Below, piece after piece: positions 22,449 to 35,937 of a DNA stretch of 64,000 nt. The position numbers and the translations under genes are program-made. Numbering within the stretch: the first letter of the stretch is position 1; every line of letters begins with the position of its first letter. The notes beneath the pieces are model-generated. The model worked only from the letters and a program-made list of their open reading frames with translations, was not told where the DNA came from and searched no databases. Origin of the DNA: Stratiolaelaps scimitus (taxonomy: Eukaryota > Arthropoda > Arachnida > Mesostigmata > Laelapidae); assembly GCA_019614645.1 (NCBI GenBank), contig JABWDB010000036.1:1550001-1614000 (forward strand), written 5' to 3'.

Positions 22449-23036
22449 TCACTTGACGCTCGCTAATTCGTCCACTGGTTCGGCGCGCCTTGAGGACACA
22501 GACGGCATATCAATAGCTGGCTCACAATGATTCACCGTCTTGTTATGCTGCTCCCGGGTTCGTTTGTACACGACACAGAGATCTTTGCGGCGAGCCAGGA
22601 AGCTTGTCAACCAGTCATACGATGCCATACCTGACTTCATCCACGTTTTCGGGATATCCTTTCGTAGCCGGCTGGCAAGCAGGAAGGCTTCCCTGCGGAC
22701 ATCGTCCGAGGAGGGTTTTCCATATTGTTGCAGCTGCACGACAAGGCCATCCTCTTCATGTGCCGCTAACAGCCGCTTCGTTTTGGTGTATCCAATGACG
22801 ACTGTTTTGTTTCTGATCTTGATTACTTTACCAGAGCTGGACGCCTCCTGCTCACCCTGGGCCGCGTGCGTCTTGAGCAGCTTTTTCACATAGCGATTAA
22901 GCGACATCTTATTGATGCCGAATCGACGCGCCGCGTCCGCCAGCTTCAGGCCGCCGAGAACAGCTTTGACGGCCGCCTCCACCTGCTCCGTGGAGTAATC
23001 CCCACGGCACGTTTTTCGGGCGTAACGTCTTACCAT
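22449..23036 (-). CDS. Psq/CENPB-type helix-turn-helix protein of pogo/Tigger-jerky origin, no DDE domain
   Basis: The 195-residue single-exon protein starts MVRRYARKTCRGDYSTEQVE, the usual opening of transposon-derived proteins with an HTH_psq domain (about residues 14-52, recognition helix near INKMSLNRYVKK). After a Ser-rich linker, residues 88-165 fit the second, CENPB-type HTH: LQQYG, DVRREAFLLA, W, then DWLTSFLARR. In pogo/Tigger/jerky proteins these two domains bind DNA and are followed by a DDE nuclease of about 200 residues. Here the frame stops about 30 residues after the second HTH, and a poly(A) signal follows at 60 nt. The reading frame is intact. It is either a truncated transposase or a host gene that kept only the DNA-binding half. 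A promoter is not evident; CA repeats precede the ATG (cat at 23034-23036). Confidence 0.75.
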   Translation of the reverse strand: MVRRYARKTCRGDYSTEQVEAAVKAVLGGLKLADAARRFGINKMSLNRYVKKLLKTHAAQGEQEASSSGKVIKIRNKTVVIGYTKTKRLLAAHEEDGLVVQLQQYGKPSSDDVRREAFLLASRLRKDIPKTWMKSGMASYDWLTSFLARRKDLCVVYKRTREQHNKTVNHCEPAIDMPSVSSRRAEPVDELASVK

Positions 23037-23039
23037 TGT

Positions 23040-23621
23040 GTGTGCGTGTGGGTGTGTTGCACTGTCCGATTCTCGGGGTCGGTGCTGGCCGTTGTTCCTT
23101 CAAAGGACGAACACTTCACATATAAATGTCACAGAATCGAGAGTAGGCCCAGGAGGCACGTTACCGCTACATCTACCATTGAGCATCTATCCCGTCGTCG
23201 ACGCCCCTGATCGACCACTGTTCCCCGTTAATTCGGAGTGCTCCCTCATTCTGGCCGCACGTGAGTTGACATGTTTGTATCGAATTGATATTGTGTTGAC
23301 GGGGGCCTACCTCACAGAGGGTGTCCTCCGGCCCCAAAGGGAAACGCCGAAGGAGAGGGAAACTCTTTTCCTTGCTCCTGCCGGGTTCTTGAATCAACAT
23401 CGACGGCGGCGGTGGCAGCAGCATGGTTTAGTCGCATGCGTGCTGCATTGCCTATACTGGCGGATGGAAACGAACCGGTGATCTGTATTACGGTAATTGC
23501 CTTGAAATATCAGAACCCGTCAATGGACGGGGTTCTCTAAATACTCTTGGCCAGCACGGGGTCCCTAGTGCGTCTGTTCTATTATTAAGCGAAATAAGTG
23601 AAATTCATAAGCCTGCTGATG

Positions 23622-23665
<44 letters not shown>

Positions 23666-25030
23666 CTTTCATAACTTTAACACAATTAGTTAAACTTTTT
23701 ATTGCTATACTTGGACACACTGTTTGCCAACACATTACAAGTTCCGCAAGAAGTCATACCTCCTCAGTGGGATTCCACAATAATAATTAGAGCGCCAGAA
23801 TTATGATGCTACGGTGGATCGATGGAATATCCACTTTAAGGTGAGACGAACAAAGTAAATTAAATACTGGCATTGCGGGGTGAGGCCTCAAAAGGCGACT
23901 GAGCCTCTTCACGTCACGGTGAAAAGAATCACGAAAGTTCTTATTCTTGATCTTTAGAGGATCTTGGGTTACTGTACGACAGCCCCTTCTTATCAGTACG
24001 CTCTTTGCTCATTTTCACATGCTTAGATAGTTGCATTATATAATAACATCAAGCTCATAACATCGGCTTGTATCCGTGTGTGTGTGTGTTTGTGATTCGT
24101 ATTACGATAAGAAATCGCCATGCCTCAGAGTTACACCGCACTTCTCTCCTAACAGTCCTCGATTGTGATCGGAGCGGGGCGTGTAGCTGAGCGTCTAATA
24201 ATCTAAACAATATACAATCTACTATTATACAATTTGACTAGTACGACGTGCGCGTCTTTGAGTTCAATCCGTCATGAATATCGATGTACGCAGTGATGAC
24301 GAAAAATGGGTGATTGTCTATTCGCCTGAGGCCGTGTGTCGTGTAGTCCGAACCCAGTGCATTTTCTGATGCTGAACCGTCTCGTGGGCATTCTAGAACG
24401 TTCGCTGTGCCCTCGCCGACTTGTACGTCCATTTCAGTCCTCTCGCCGTACGGTGACGGGCGGGATACAGGAAGGAAGATTGCCCATCAGTATGTGGCGC
24501 CTCCCGGCGGATACCCCTGAAGCTTTTGCGGTCTGCGTTGGTTTAAAGTTTGAGCGCGTAGTCGGCCTATATTTTATTCTTGGCTTGTGTTCATGTCTGT
24601 GATGATATCGTACAATTGATATGAATTCTATTCTTTTTATTCTTCGTACTAGATAAACCGATTCGTACATATGGATCTCGCAGACTGTCTGAGAATGATA
24701 TTTGGGTCTAGCTGTATCAGATCTCGTTGAAACGTTTGAGTTCCATCCACGTGTACATATGGTCGATTTTGCGCGACCCCTACATTAGACAGCGTTTCGT
24801 CAACGTTGCGCGATCTGTTTTTCGTTGGGATTGAGGCGTCGCCACTCGAGTTGCAATGGCGCTCGATGAGAGCGACGATGAGGCCGAGATGACGGTGATG
24901 TCCACGGGAGTAGTTTGATCTCTGTCTATTCGATTGGCAGTGGAAGTCGTACGCAAGGATGGAAAGCGGAGAGGAGGGAGAGAGGGAGGATTGAGGGGTT
25001 TTCACCCTGGAAATGTTGTTACTTGGTCCA
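23040..25030. other. Intergenic stretch
   Basis: Open frames at 23038-23481 (147 codons) and 24649-25035 have no motif, signal or splice context that I recognise. The (TA)n microsatellite at 23623-23661 and a GT run near 24074-24090 are the only clear elements. Confidence 0.45.
23623..23661. repeat. (TA)n microsatellite
   Basis: About 39 nt of alternating T and A. Confidence 0.95.
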
Positions 25031-26756
25031 CACACGATTCGGTTTGAGGGTGTTCGACCACTACTACTACTACTACTAGTTGTACTTGAGCTGCAGTCAT
25101 AATGCCATTAGCATCAGTCCCCACCGCGGCCCTCGTTGTCGTCGCGTCTCCTCGATCGCTCCCGATGTCAGAAGGAGGAGCAGCAGCAGCACCACCACCA
25201 CCGGCAGTCTCTTCTGTTATATAATATATACATCGGTAGGACAGCACTAGCGACGACGTCCGACATTTCTGCCTCGGTCACTGCTACCATCATGACCAGC
25301 AAGATCAGCAGAAGCAGCATGTTCGGCATTGGTATCGCCACCGATTCCCCCCTGTCCTGTTCGCCTTCTTCGTCTTCTTCCGCTGTCGCTGTTACCGCTG
25401 CTTCATGACTGGCCTCGCATTGCAGAAGCGGCCGATACCGGAACGAGGGTGGTGGCCGGACCAGTACAGCAGCGCCAAGGGAAAAGAGAGACCACAAGGC
25501 CATAGCAGAGGAATGGACAGATAGGTAGATAGATAGAGCTGGCGGGAAATAAAGCGAGAGAGAGAGAGAGAGTTGTGGGGTCCTGGTGAAGAAGGAGAAT
25601 TCGTGTGCGCCAGCGGGAACGAACAGGAGAGATGGTAATGTCAGGCAGGCAGGCAGGAGCCTGCCAGGCTACGGAGGCCCTACTATGAGAGTGGCGGTGG
25701 CGGTGTTTGGTGGGCGAGCGACGGGGGTAGACGGGATAGCGAAGCCAGGCCATGCTCACAGACAGACAGGCCCTTCTGGCCATACTAACCAACCGACGAA
25801 GCAACGAACGAGAGCGGATGGACGGACGGACGTACGAAGGAACGAAGGAAGGCCCAAGGACCACCATGCCACGAAGGCCCGCTAGTTCCCAGCTACACGC
25901 ACACATACATGCAATCAAGCTACACAGGCCCAGTCGACTCATACACATAGGCATACCCAAGTACACAAGTACACACTGTGACCCGCCGGCTGGGTGGGTG
26001 GCTGGTTGGTTGGTGCTAGGAGCAGCGGACGACGGATAGCAGCCGGCTGTAGTGGGGGGGGGCGGGGGGGAGGGGGCGAGAGCGGTGGTAAGGGCGAAGC
26101 AGGCGCGCGCCCTCTTGGGGTCTAGCGAGGATAGAAAAGGAAGGCAGAAGGGAACGGAGGACGGCGAGTTGGCGGTGGTGGTCCTGGTGGCATGGGTGAC
26201 GGACGCAGCAGTAGCACACGAGAAAGAGGCACATTACGGGGTGAAACCGGGGGTGTGCGGGGGAGAGAGAGAGAGAGAGAGAGAGAAAGGAATGAACGGA
26301 TGACACGAGTCAGCGGACGACGATGACGGCTGACGGTGGCAACGATGGCAGCAGGCGGCGGCGGCGGCGGGCGGCCGCCCGCTGCCAGCTCTTTACCCTA
26401 CTCTGTCGGGATAGAGACAGAAGAAGGGAGAAGGGTCGGGTGGCGGTGACCGAAACTAGGAAAGAAAGAAAGAGAGAGAGAGAGAGAGAGAGTTCTTCAA
26501 CCGCTGCTGTTCCCGCCGTTCGGAGGGAATCAGCCGTTGTGGTCGTGGTCGTGGTGGTGCTGGTGGTTCTACTGCTGCTGCTGGCGGCGGCGGCGGCGGT
26601 GGTGGTGGCGGCTTGCTTCCGCCAGAAAGTGGATAGCAAATGAGTGGCGTACGGGTTCTGTCTCGTTCCCTCTCTCTCTCTCTCACTCGCGTTGGCGCGC
26701 GATCGCACGCTGTTCAACATTCGCTTCATTTTACCCTGTGGGCTCTTTCCTCTCGA

Positions 26757-26787
<31 letters not shown>

Positions 26788-29700
26788 TGTTTCGTTTATG
26801 TTCAGTCTCTCACTTTGTCTTTTCTGGGTAAGTGGATGCTGCTGCCGCGCCACAAGCGAGCCGACATCCGAGATTCGACACCCGAGCCAGCCGCTGTGCG
26901 CGCTGCGCTGCACTACGATGTGTTATGCTATAGACAGGAGCCATTGCAAATCGTCGGAGTCATACGAGAGCCAGCCCTGCCAGTCCTCCGCGCTATGCCT
27001 CGTCTGTACTTCATGCTACGTATACGATGAGCCGCCAGAGAAAGATGTATCGCACGGATGAAAACGAGCGAAAAACGAGTGAGCTGAAAAGAGAAAGAGA
27101 GAGAGAGAGAGAGACAGAGAGAGATAGATACGTCGAGGAAAATCGAGGCTGATCGCGGCGGCGGCGGCGGCAGCGGCAGAGAGGAAGTGCAGACGGCCGT
27201 AGTCAGCCAGCCAGACAGACAGACAGTTGGGTTGAAGTGGAAAGAGTGGAAGTCATGGAAGCAAGTGACTGAGTGATTGAGTCAGTGACTGAATGAATGA
27301 GTAGCCACCTTCGCGGCCGCCCCCGCCGCCGCCACCACCACTGTACTTGCTCTGTCGCAATAGAAGAAGAAGAAGAAGAAGAAAAAGAAGAATAGAGGAG
27401 AATAGGACCATGAAGGCGGTGGCGTCGTCGTCGTCATCCTCGTCCTCGTGGACACTAGCAGAAGCAGAAAAAAGGGCTGAGAGTTGGCGGTGGCGGCGGC
27501 GGCGGCGGCGATGGCGGTGGTGGTGGTGATGTTGCTGCTGCAGCTGCCAGTTATGCTACTACGGCTTCTGCTGCTTCTGCTATCGGGAAGGATCTGCTTC
27601 TGTCAGCAGGAGGCAGCGGATGTGCGGACTACTAGCGCCGGCTAGTATGGCCCGTCTGAATGGCCGATGGAATGCGCGCATGGGGAGGGTTGTTCTTCTA
27701 CTGCTGCTGCTGCTGCTGCTGGATGAGATCGTGAGAGGAGAGGGCTGACACAGGAAGGAAGGAAGGACAGCGGTCGGTCTGCCGGGAAACGGCGGGAGGG
27801 GATCTCCAAGTGAATCGGGAGCCGAAGAGGGCAGCGCAATGTGGGGGATGCTGGACGGGGCGGGGGGGGGGTACTGCTCGAGCGGGAATCTTCCAGCGGG
27901 AGGAACGGCAACGACGACAGAGAACGGCCACGAAGGGACGTCGGAACAGGGAGGCAGCAGGGCCAGGGAGCACCGGGGTGTCGGCGGGATAATAGACGGG
28001 AGCTCGAGCTTGAGCCTCCCTTCGCCTCCGCGTCGGTATCCCGAAGCCGCGAGCCAGCCGTCCTGAGAGCCGCGTCCTGAGCTCGCCCGCGAACATCCTC
28101 CATTGTACATGTACGGTTTTTTATATGTACACCCAGATAGACACAGAGAGCGAGAGTGAGAGAGAGAGAGAGAGTCAGCGACGTACAGAGATGGATACAC
28201 ACACGCACACACACGTTTCCCCTTCTGTTAACACCATGTAGTGCAGGAAATATTCAAGTCGGCGCTGTCCACCACCAAGGGTGCTTACGTCTGCGTAAGC
28301 GTACCTAAGGCGAGCGGCGAGAATGGGAGAATGATCGAGCAAGAAAAACAGAAGGACCGACGTCATTGAAGAGGACGGCAACGAGGAGAGAGTAGCGACA
28401 GAGGTGCCAGCGGCGACGACCGGAAACACAGTCGGTCCGGCGCGGCTCGGCCCGGCCCGGCCCAGCTAGATATTTGGGATCGCTTGCCATCGAGATGCAA
28501 GCGTCCTCTGCTGGTCGACGTACGATAATGGTATAGGGCGTACTACTCTGTTTCTCAGTATGAGCTGTAATGCTCGTTGGTGCTGGATCGAAACCCACAC
28601 GAAAGACAGGCTAAGCAAACGATGGACGAGGGTCAGCGTCAACTCGGGCTGCTGCTGACATGATATCGTTGTGTCTGGGAAAGCTCAGTTGGGGGACTTC
28701 TGCCTAACGGCAGCCCAGCCTATCTCGCTAGGTTAGGTTAGGCTGACTCACCCTACTTCTCACCAGAGCACCATGAGGAGACGATCTACGTGTTTTCTAC
28801 GACCGGCGGCCCATAGTGTCAGCGCATCACGAGAAAATTGCCGGCTATTATAGATCACTCCACCTATGGCATTACTATCCACTGTCCAGCCCCATCCGGT
28901 TATTCCGTCGTTATCGTGGCCATTTTTAGTACCGTCAAAATTCCACACAAAAATGACCAGCCAGCCAGCCAGCCATGTGACGAGACAGAATCGTCTAGCT
29001 CTATCCCATCGTAGGAGTATACCGCTGTGAAGTGTGCGTCTGGGGTGCGCCAATGATGGCGTGGTTGGTATGCAGGCCCTCCTTGATATTTTACCTTCTT
29101 GTTTTCCGGCAGGCAGGCTGGCCACAGGCCTTCACTCCGGCGACGGAAGATGGCCCGACACGATGTGGGTGGCCATCTTGGTGCTCGTGGTGGCTGCTGC
29201 GTGGCCTATGCCTGCTCAAGCAGCGGCTCCCCCGTACTTGTGTGTGGTCATGTCCAGTCTCCGTCCCGTTATGAGTTCGTTCGTTCGTTCGTTCTGAAAC
29301 CGCTCCTGGTTCCGCCACCGGCACCATCACCACCACTATCGCCGCCGCCGCCGCCGCCGCTGCCGGCGCCGCTGCAATCGCCGCCACAGCTGGCCCGGCC
29401 GCCGTGTCAGCGTACTTGCTCCCGCTGCCGCGACCGCCATCGGGATCGCCACAGCACGCGAGCGGGAACAGCCGCACCGCTGGGAGGTGGTAGCGGAAGG
29501 AGGAAGGCGAGGAGGAAAGGGGAAAACGAGGAAAGAGGATGAAGGAGAGATTTGGTGAAGAGGAAGGGCGAAACCCGGGAGACGAAGAAGGGATACGACG
29601 ACGACGACGACGACGACGACGGAGGCGGCGGCGGCAGCGGCGGTGGTGGTGGCGGTGGCGGCACAGTGCTGGGAGGACATCAGGGTGGGCCCCCGGGAGC

Positions 29701-32700
29701 TAGGGGATTGAGTTGGAGGTTGGTTCTCCGTAGTAGTTGTTGTAGTAGCAGTTGGAACGTAGAGTAGTGAGGTAGCAGATCGGAGCAGGAGCAGCAGCAG
29801 CCGCCGTCGGTCGTGCAAGCTAGCGGGCGGCGGGCGTCGAACGAACGAACAGCCAGGCTGACGGGAGGGGGGCCTTTGCCGGCGCTCAATCTATGTCTCT
29901 CCCTCTCCCTCTCTTCGCTCTCTCGTGCGAAGACCCCCCCCCAACCCCCGAACAGCCTCTTCCCATTTCTCCCTTCGTTCAACGTCTGGCCACCATAACA
30001 GCCGCTACAGCTCTTCCCCCTCCATGAGTCGCTGTCCCTTCCACGTCCCGTCCCCCCGCACTCCTGAGTTCCCATCTCCTGAGCCCTCCGTCCTCCTCTT
30101 CGTACTCATCGTCGTCGTCCTCGTCGCCTCCATCTCCTCCACTTCCTCTACTCCACCTCATCCTTCTCTCCTCTTCGGCAACGGCCGCAGCGCCACCGCC
30201 GCCGTCGCTGCTGCTGCTGCTGCTGGTACTCCTCGGGTCTGCTACGGCGCTCTCTCTATCCTCTCTCCGCTCCGCTCGCCTCCGTGGTGCTCTGTTGGTG
30301 GTCCGGTGGTGGCTGCTGGCCGTGCCTGCTGCCCGCTGAGGCTCCGTGCGGCCGTTCTGCCAACAGCCCTGCTACCCATGCCACCGAGTAGGCTTAACTC
30401 GCCCTGCCACCGCCTCGCCGAAATTCGACGGTGACCAGGGTGTGCGTCGATCGGTTGCTTGACCGACCGTCTGATCTAACTAACGTCACCAAGCGACCCT
30501 GCCGGCGTCGCCGCCCCCAGCAGCCGCCGCCCCGGCCTGGGTGGTCCGGCAGCGCGCGACCGCGGCCTCAGCCAGCGGGCGCAGGCTGCTCGAAAAAATC
30601 CAAGTGTGCAGCAGCAGCAGCAGCAGCAGCACTGCCACCACCACAGCATCAGCAGCAGCAGCAGCAGCCGCCGCAGCAGCAGCAGCAGCATTATCAGTGG
30701 CAGTGGCCGTGTAGAGTACTGAGGGCGTGGAGTGCAACATGGCGGTTCGCCACTGTTTCACCTCAAAGTGTTACTACATTAGTACGACGGCCCGGAATAG
30801 GACGGCCGCTGCTCGCCAGTCTCCATCCTCGGCGACCTCCGACCTGCCGTGTGAGTAGCAGCTATACAACATACAGTGTGTCCACCTCGACCCGTCTCGC
30901 GGGGCCGAGACAGAACTCGTCGGACGGATTCGACGGCAGCAGTGCGACTTATCGGTGCTGATCGCCGTGGTCGTGGTTAGTTGCTGGTGGTGGTGGTCGT
31001 GGTGGTGTTGGTGGTGGTGCTCCTGCTCCTGCTGCTGCTGTTTGTAGCAGTAGTCGTACAGTGGTGTCTGAGCGCGAACCCGCTGCGCGAAAGCACAGAG
31101 GGGAGATAGGTAGTGCCTAGCGTGCCTAACCCGTCCGGCCATGACTGCTCCGGCCGTGAGCACGGGTCCGCGCTGGTATCGGACGAGACCGCGGAGCGCG
31201 TTACGGGCACCGCCTGTGTCGAACCGCGACGATCGCGAGCGGGTATCGGCGATCTAACAGGAGTCCAGGCAACGGCCGAAGGAGCGAGCTTTGCCGAGGT
31301 CACCTTCTCAGTTTCAGTGTTTTCGATGTGTGTGTGTGTATTCCCCTTTATCCGTACCGTGACGGTGCTCTCGTTCTTCGTGCTAACGACGTCCTCTTCA
31401 GCTAGCTGCTAGTCATTAGCCGACGGGGTGGCCAAACGCGCCTGTCGAAGGCAATACAGAATCTGATCTAATCTAACGGCGACGACGACGAGACCGCGAG
31501 CGACCACCGCCACCCGCTGGTGCAACCGCCGCCACCACCGCCACCATCGACGCGACCCGGCAAAGCAAGCGCTCGCCGCTGAGGCACCGCCACGCACCTA
31601 GCCGTGTGAATCGTGTCCAAGCAAAAAAAGCAACAAGCCTAGCAAATCGCCAATCCACCAATCGCGCCCCCCGGGGTGATCATAGTCGTGCCACCTCTGC
31701 CGACACCGCCCGCGGCCGCCGCCGCCACCACTGCCGCTGCTGCCGTCGTCCGATACAAAACGATACGATGCTCTCCCGGGTTTTTCCTTCATTTCAACCC
31801 GCGGTTGTGCGACGAAAACTTATCATCGTAAATGTCTATAGCTGTTATCGTTGTCGTTGTCGTTGATATCGTTGTTGTTGTTGCTGTTGTTATCATTATT
31901 CGCTGTTGCTATTGGATAAGTCCGCCATGTAAACATCTCGTGTCGATCGCCGCGGCCGGCCGCCCAGTTATAGTCAGTCGGTAACCAATGAAGCAAATGT
32001 TGAGCCTTCAGAGCCTTCCCCTTACCACCTACTCTCCGTTGTTTAGCCAATCTTTGTGTATGTGTGTGTGTGTGTGTGCCGAATAGTGTGTCCCTCTGGC
32101 CCTCTGTCTCTCTGCCAGCCTGCCTGCCTGTGACTCACAGTGCGTGACAATATTCGATGGTGGCTCTCACTACCGAAAAGTCGTCGGGTAAGAACCACCG
32201 ACTAGGGTTCAAGTCACGGCCAGCGAGGAGGTCTTGAGAGCATTCTCTCTCTCCTTAGCTCTCTCTCCCTCTCGCGCGCTCTCTCTCTCTGTCTCTCTCT
32301 ATCTATCTCTTATTCGCTGTGTCCAGCAGCAGCAGAATCTTTCATCCGTTGAAGCAGTGCTACTGGTGTTGGTAGTAATCGTCATCGTGGTGGTGTACCA
32401 GCGGCAGCGTAGACCTGAGCGGGGGGCCAGTAGGGTCTGCCTTTTGTCTGAAGTCGCTCTCGTTCTTCGAAGATCTCGTGTTGGGTCGGCGCCGCCGGCT
32501 CTAACGACCAGCGCAAGGTCGTCTCCTCTCCTTTGTGTCTATTCGCTCACAGATGTACGCGGCCGACAGCGGCAGTGACCACCAGCGCGGTTCCCGTACG
32601 CTCGTCCTGTTGTTGCCTTCTCGCAGAGACCGTCGACTCGCAGACCGCTATTCGTCGACCGAGCGACGCTCGTTGCGATCGGAGGAGCGCACGATTCAGA

Positions 32701-34251
32701 GCGGACGAATGGTTGAAGTGACGGCTCGCGCTGTTGAGTCGGCCTGAGTTACTACCTTTTATTATTCGTTTATTGTTGATCCGTCCTTCTCGGCTCGAGA
32801 CGAAGCTGTCACCCACCAGAGAGAGAGTCGCTGGTGGTGGCGAATCCGGGCGCGGCATGGAAGAACCACTGTGAGAACCACTTGAGATAGCTACCCACCT
32901 AGCTAGCTACCTGCGGCGATCAGTTCCCACACACGGTGTATAGTACCGTCAACTATGATTGCAATGCTATCATGAGCGTTCATCGAGACGTTAGAAACAT
33001 CCATAAAGATGTAAATATCATCATCGTAACGGGGGGGGGGGGGTGGTGGGGTGTGCGTGTGATCAATGGGTGACGATCCCCTTGTGTTCAGATGTTCACA
33101 TTCACTACGATCAATTGACAAGCGAACCGATTCAGATTGGCGATCAGTGAGGGGCCGTTAGTCCTGCCCCCGTCAGCCGTAGCGCAGGGGACCATCCGTT
33201 TCTAAGGATTGCCCGTGCTCACTGCTACAAAGGCGAAAAAGTACGAGTGACGAATCTTGCTAGTAGTTCCGAGTCAGCAGACTACCAGGCTCGATTGAAT
33301 CATCACACGACCCGACCCGACCGTCGTTATCCACCGTCCAGTGTCTGTGTGTGTGTGTAGTGTGTGTTTGTCGATGTGGGTGAGTGTGCGCAACGAAATC
33401 ATTAGTGTAACCCATTGCTGAAAGCTTAGCGTGGCCACTACTTACTGAGTCCCTCTCAACCATTCGGACGATAGCTCTCTGCTCTGTACGTGACACAGAG
33501 GGCAATTTCTGGAAAGGTGCGCGCGTGTGGTCCTCGCCTTCGCCGGGAGTGTGTCCGCTCGATGGAGAAATATTGAATAGGACCTTCTCGTTCTGTTGTT
33601 CTTACCTCTGTGAAGATTCACCCCCTAGCGTACGCTGGTGGGGCAGTGCCCCTCGCCCCACTTCGCGTTCGGGCACCTTCTCGTACTCGAAGCGTTTCAT
33701 GATCGCGTTCGTTTCGATCGTCTGCCACGCATTGAAATCACCGCCGACCGCCGCTGCGATATCTACGACACATTCGTGTGGGAATCTATACGATGACTCT
33801 ATGTCTTGGTCGATGATCTCACGAGAGCGAAGCACCGCTGCCAACGCAGCAGCAGCAGCAGCCGCCTGCTCGCCCGCTGCTGTCGAGATCAAGTATCCGC
33901 TAATCAAGTCTGCGCCGTGACCACCCCCGCGACCTCAGCAACGTCCCCGGCTAATCAGAGTTCCGAATGCTGATGAACGCGTGGTCTTTATGCTCTCTCA
34001 CCTACAGGGGGTATAAGGAAACGGGTGGGAGAGAAACCCTATTTCGTGGTTGTTTCTCTGCCGGCCAACTCGCGCGTCTTATACTGTTATCTCGATTTCT
34101 GGCCAATCTAAACACACTCTTAGGTAACTCCACGGCTCGGAGTGGCGCGCCCGTCCGCCCGCCCGCCTCCGTTACGGATACGTATGTTTGTGTGTCTGTG
34201 TTTGTGTGTGAGTGATTAGGTGGTTGGATCTCTCAATCTGTGCGTCTAATT
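25031..34251 (+). promoter_or_regulatory. GC-rich low-complexity block, probable promoter and 5' noncoding region of the sif-like gene
   Basis: For over 9 kb the sequence is a patchwork of GA/CT runs (for example 25556-25573, 26264-26285, 26757-26783, 28155-28173), CAG, CGG and GAC triplet tracts, and GC-rich filler. Many overlapping open frames on both strands, up to about 210 codons, arise from these repeats and show no conserved motif. I left them out. The density of GAGAG elements is typical of arthropod developmental promoters bound by GAGA-type factors; that role is inference. Spliced noncoding first exons may be present but cannot be placed by eye. Confidence 0.4.
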
Positions 34252-35937
34252 ATGCTCATGATGATATTGTTCCTTTTTGTCATTTCGGCTCTGCGTTACT
34301 TACCATCTCTCTCTCTCTCTCTCTCTCTCATGTTCCTTCGTCTATCCTTGCTACAATGTTCGTCTCGCGAACCCTCTCGTCCATCTCTCAACAGGATGAG
34401 CGTGCCTGACGAAGCGTCCTGGTGGCAGTCAACTCGAACGTCGTCGCCTGGGGTTGTTGCAGCCACTCCGATCCGCGCCTACCGCCCGAACATCAACCGA
34501 CCGGAACATCATCAACCACAACTACTACTACAACTAGATCAACCAGAGACTCAACCCGAGGACCCGATCCACGCTCTCTCGCTGTCATCCTGCGCCTTCT
34601 CTCCGCCTGCCGTCGAGGGACAACAACAACAACAAGAACAACAACAAGAACAACAAAACGAAGACGACGAAGATAATAAACAAATAGAGAAGACAAAACA
34701 ACAGCAACAACAACAACAACAACAACAACAACAAGTATTACTGAATCTAGTGCTGCAAAGATTTCTACAACCGCGACAAACAAGGGATAAAAACGAGTTG
34801 TTCTCACATTACCGACCTGCTACTACCACCACTACCACTACAAAGCGACAATTGCTAGTGCTCGACCTCGGTGCGTCTGTGTCATCTGTGTTGACTTTTG
34901 GTAGTCTACCGAAGGATTGCTGGAGCAGACACGTGCGGACGTCCTCGCGAAAGTTGCCACCCGCCGCCGCCGTCGCCACCACCATCCCTGCGACCGCCAC
35001 CGAAAACATCATCACGGTCGACGACGAGATCAACGCGAACACCACCACTGCAATACGAGCAACATCAATCACAACAGCTACATCTACAACCACCACTACT
35101 GCCACTGCTACCGGTAATTCAACCGGTGTTACGACTGCTGCCGCAACAACGACAACCAGTGGACCCGGACGTCTCGGGGTTCGCTGCCGCTGTTTCCACA
35201 GCGACGATCGCACGGCAACTCCGCCGCTGGTTGCAGAAGAGATCGGGAAGCCAACGTGCGAGTTAGCCGACCCCTTCGACTGCAGTAGTCAACAGTCACG
35301 TGTTGACCGAGTGGTGGTGTCGTCGTACTCGCCGACAGACTCCCAGCCGCTAGACGCCAGCAAGCTATCGTCGGGCAGAGACACAAGCGGGAAGGGTGAA
35401 ACACTCGCGCGAGAGCGTCCTGCAATCGGCGTCGCCGTTGGCCTTCTGCAGGACGGACCGGCCGTAGAGGCGGAGCCTGAAAACGTAGACACTGAAGAGG
35501 AAAAGGAGCAAAAGGAAGAAAAGGAAGAAAAAGGAGAAAAGGAAGAAAAGGAGGAAAAGGAAGAAGAAGAAGTGGAGGAGACGGAGGAGGAGGAGGACGA
35601 AGACGTCGAAGCGAAAAGTGACGAACAAGACGACGACGACGAAGAAGTATCTTCTAATTACTACTGCTACTACTGCTACGACTATTACTATAATTATTAT
35701 AAATATTATTGTTGTTGTTGTCGTTGTCGTCGGCGTCATCGTCATAATCATCATCATCATTGTCGTCGTCTCGAAGTCTCGTGCCAAGTGTCACCGTCGC
35801 GATTTGACGAGGAAGGCGACGTCGGATTTGGCGAGCAAAGGCCAATCGGGCCCACCTTCACTGGGGCCAAAAACGGTCATTCGATCATTAGCCGTTTTAG
35901 CCGTCACCGAAGCAACGCCGCCGTCCGGCGGCTGTAA
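34252..35937 (+). other. 561-codon low-complexity open frame directly upstream of the sif start
   Basis: The first ATG is at 34252 and the stop TAA at 35935-35937. The translation opens with a hydrophobic run (MLMMILFLFVISALRYL) and a Ser-Leu repeat made by a CT microsatellite (34306-34329). It then passes through Gln-rich, Thr/Ala-rich and Glu-rich tracts (up to 12 Q, 7 T, long E/K runs) and ends in a Tyr/Cys/His-rich stretch. No domain is recognisable. The frame is the same as that of the sif ATG at 36061; stops at 35935 and 35980 separate them. An acceptor-like CTCTCAACAG ends at 34392. It could be a spliced 5' UTR exon whose composition keeps a frame open, a long upstream ORF or a separate protein. 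I favour UTR. Confidence 0.35.

Noticed and set aside
25403..25966. 187-codon minus-strand frame in the GC-rich block
   Set aside because: Composition-driven Ser/Arg/Leu mixture with no motif; frames are open on both strands.
27580..28214. 210- and 190-codon overlapping minus-strand frames
   Set aside because: Two long frames in different phases over the same repeats indicate low stop-codon density, not coding.
28728..28742. GGTTAGGTTAGG resembling the arthropod telomere repeat
   Set aside because: Only about two units, so not a telomeric array.
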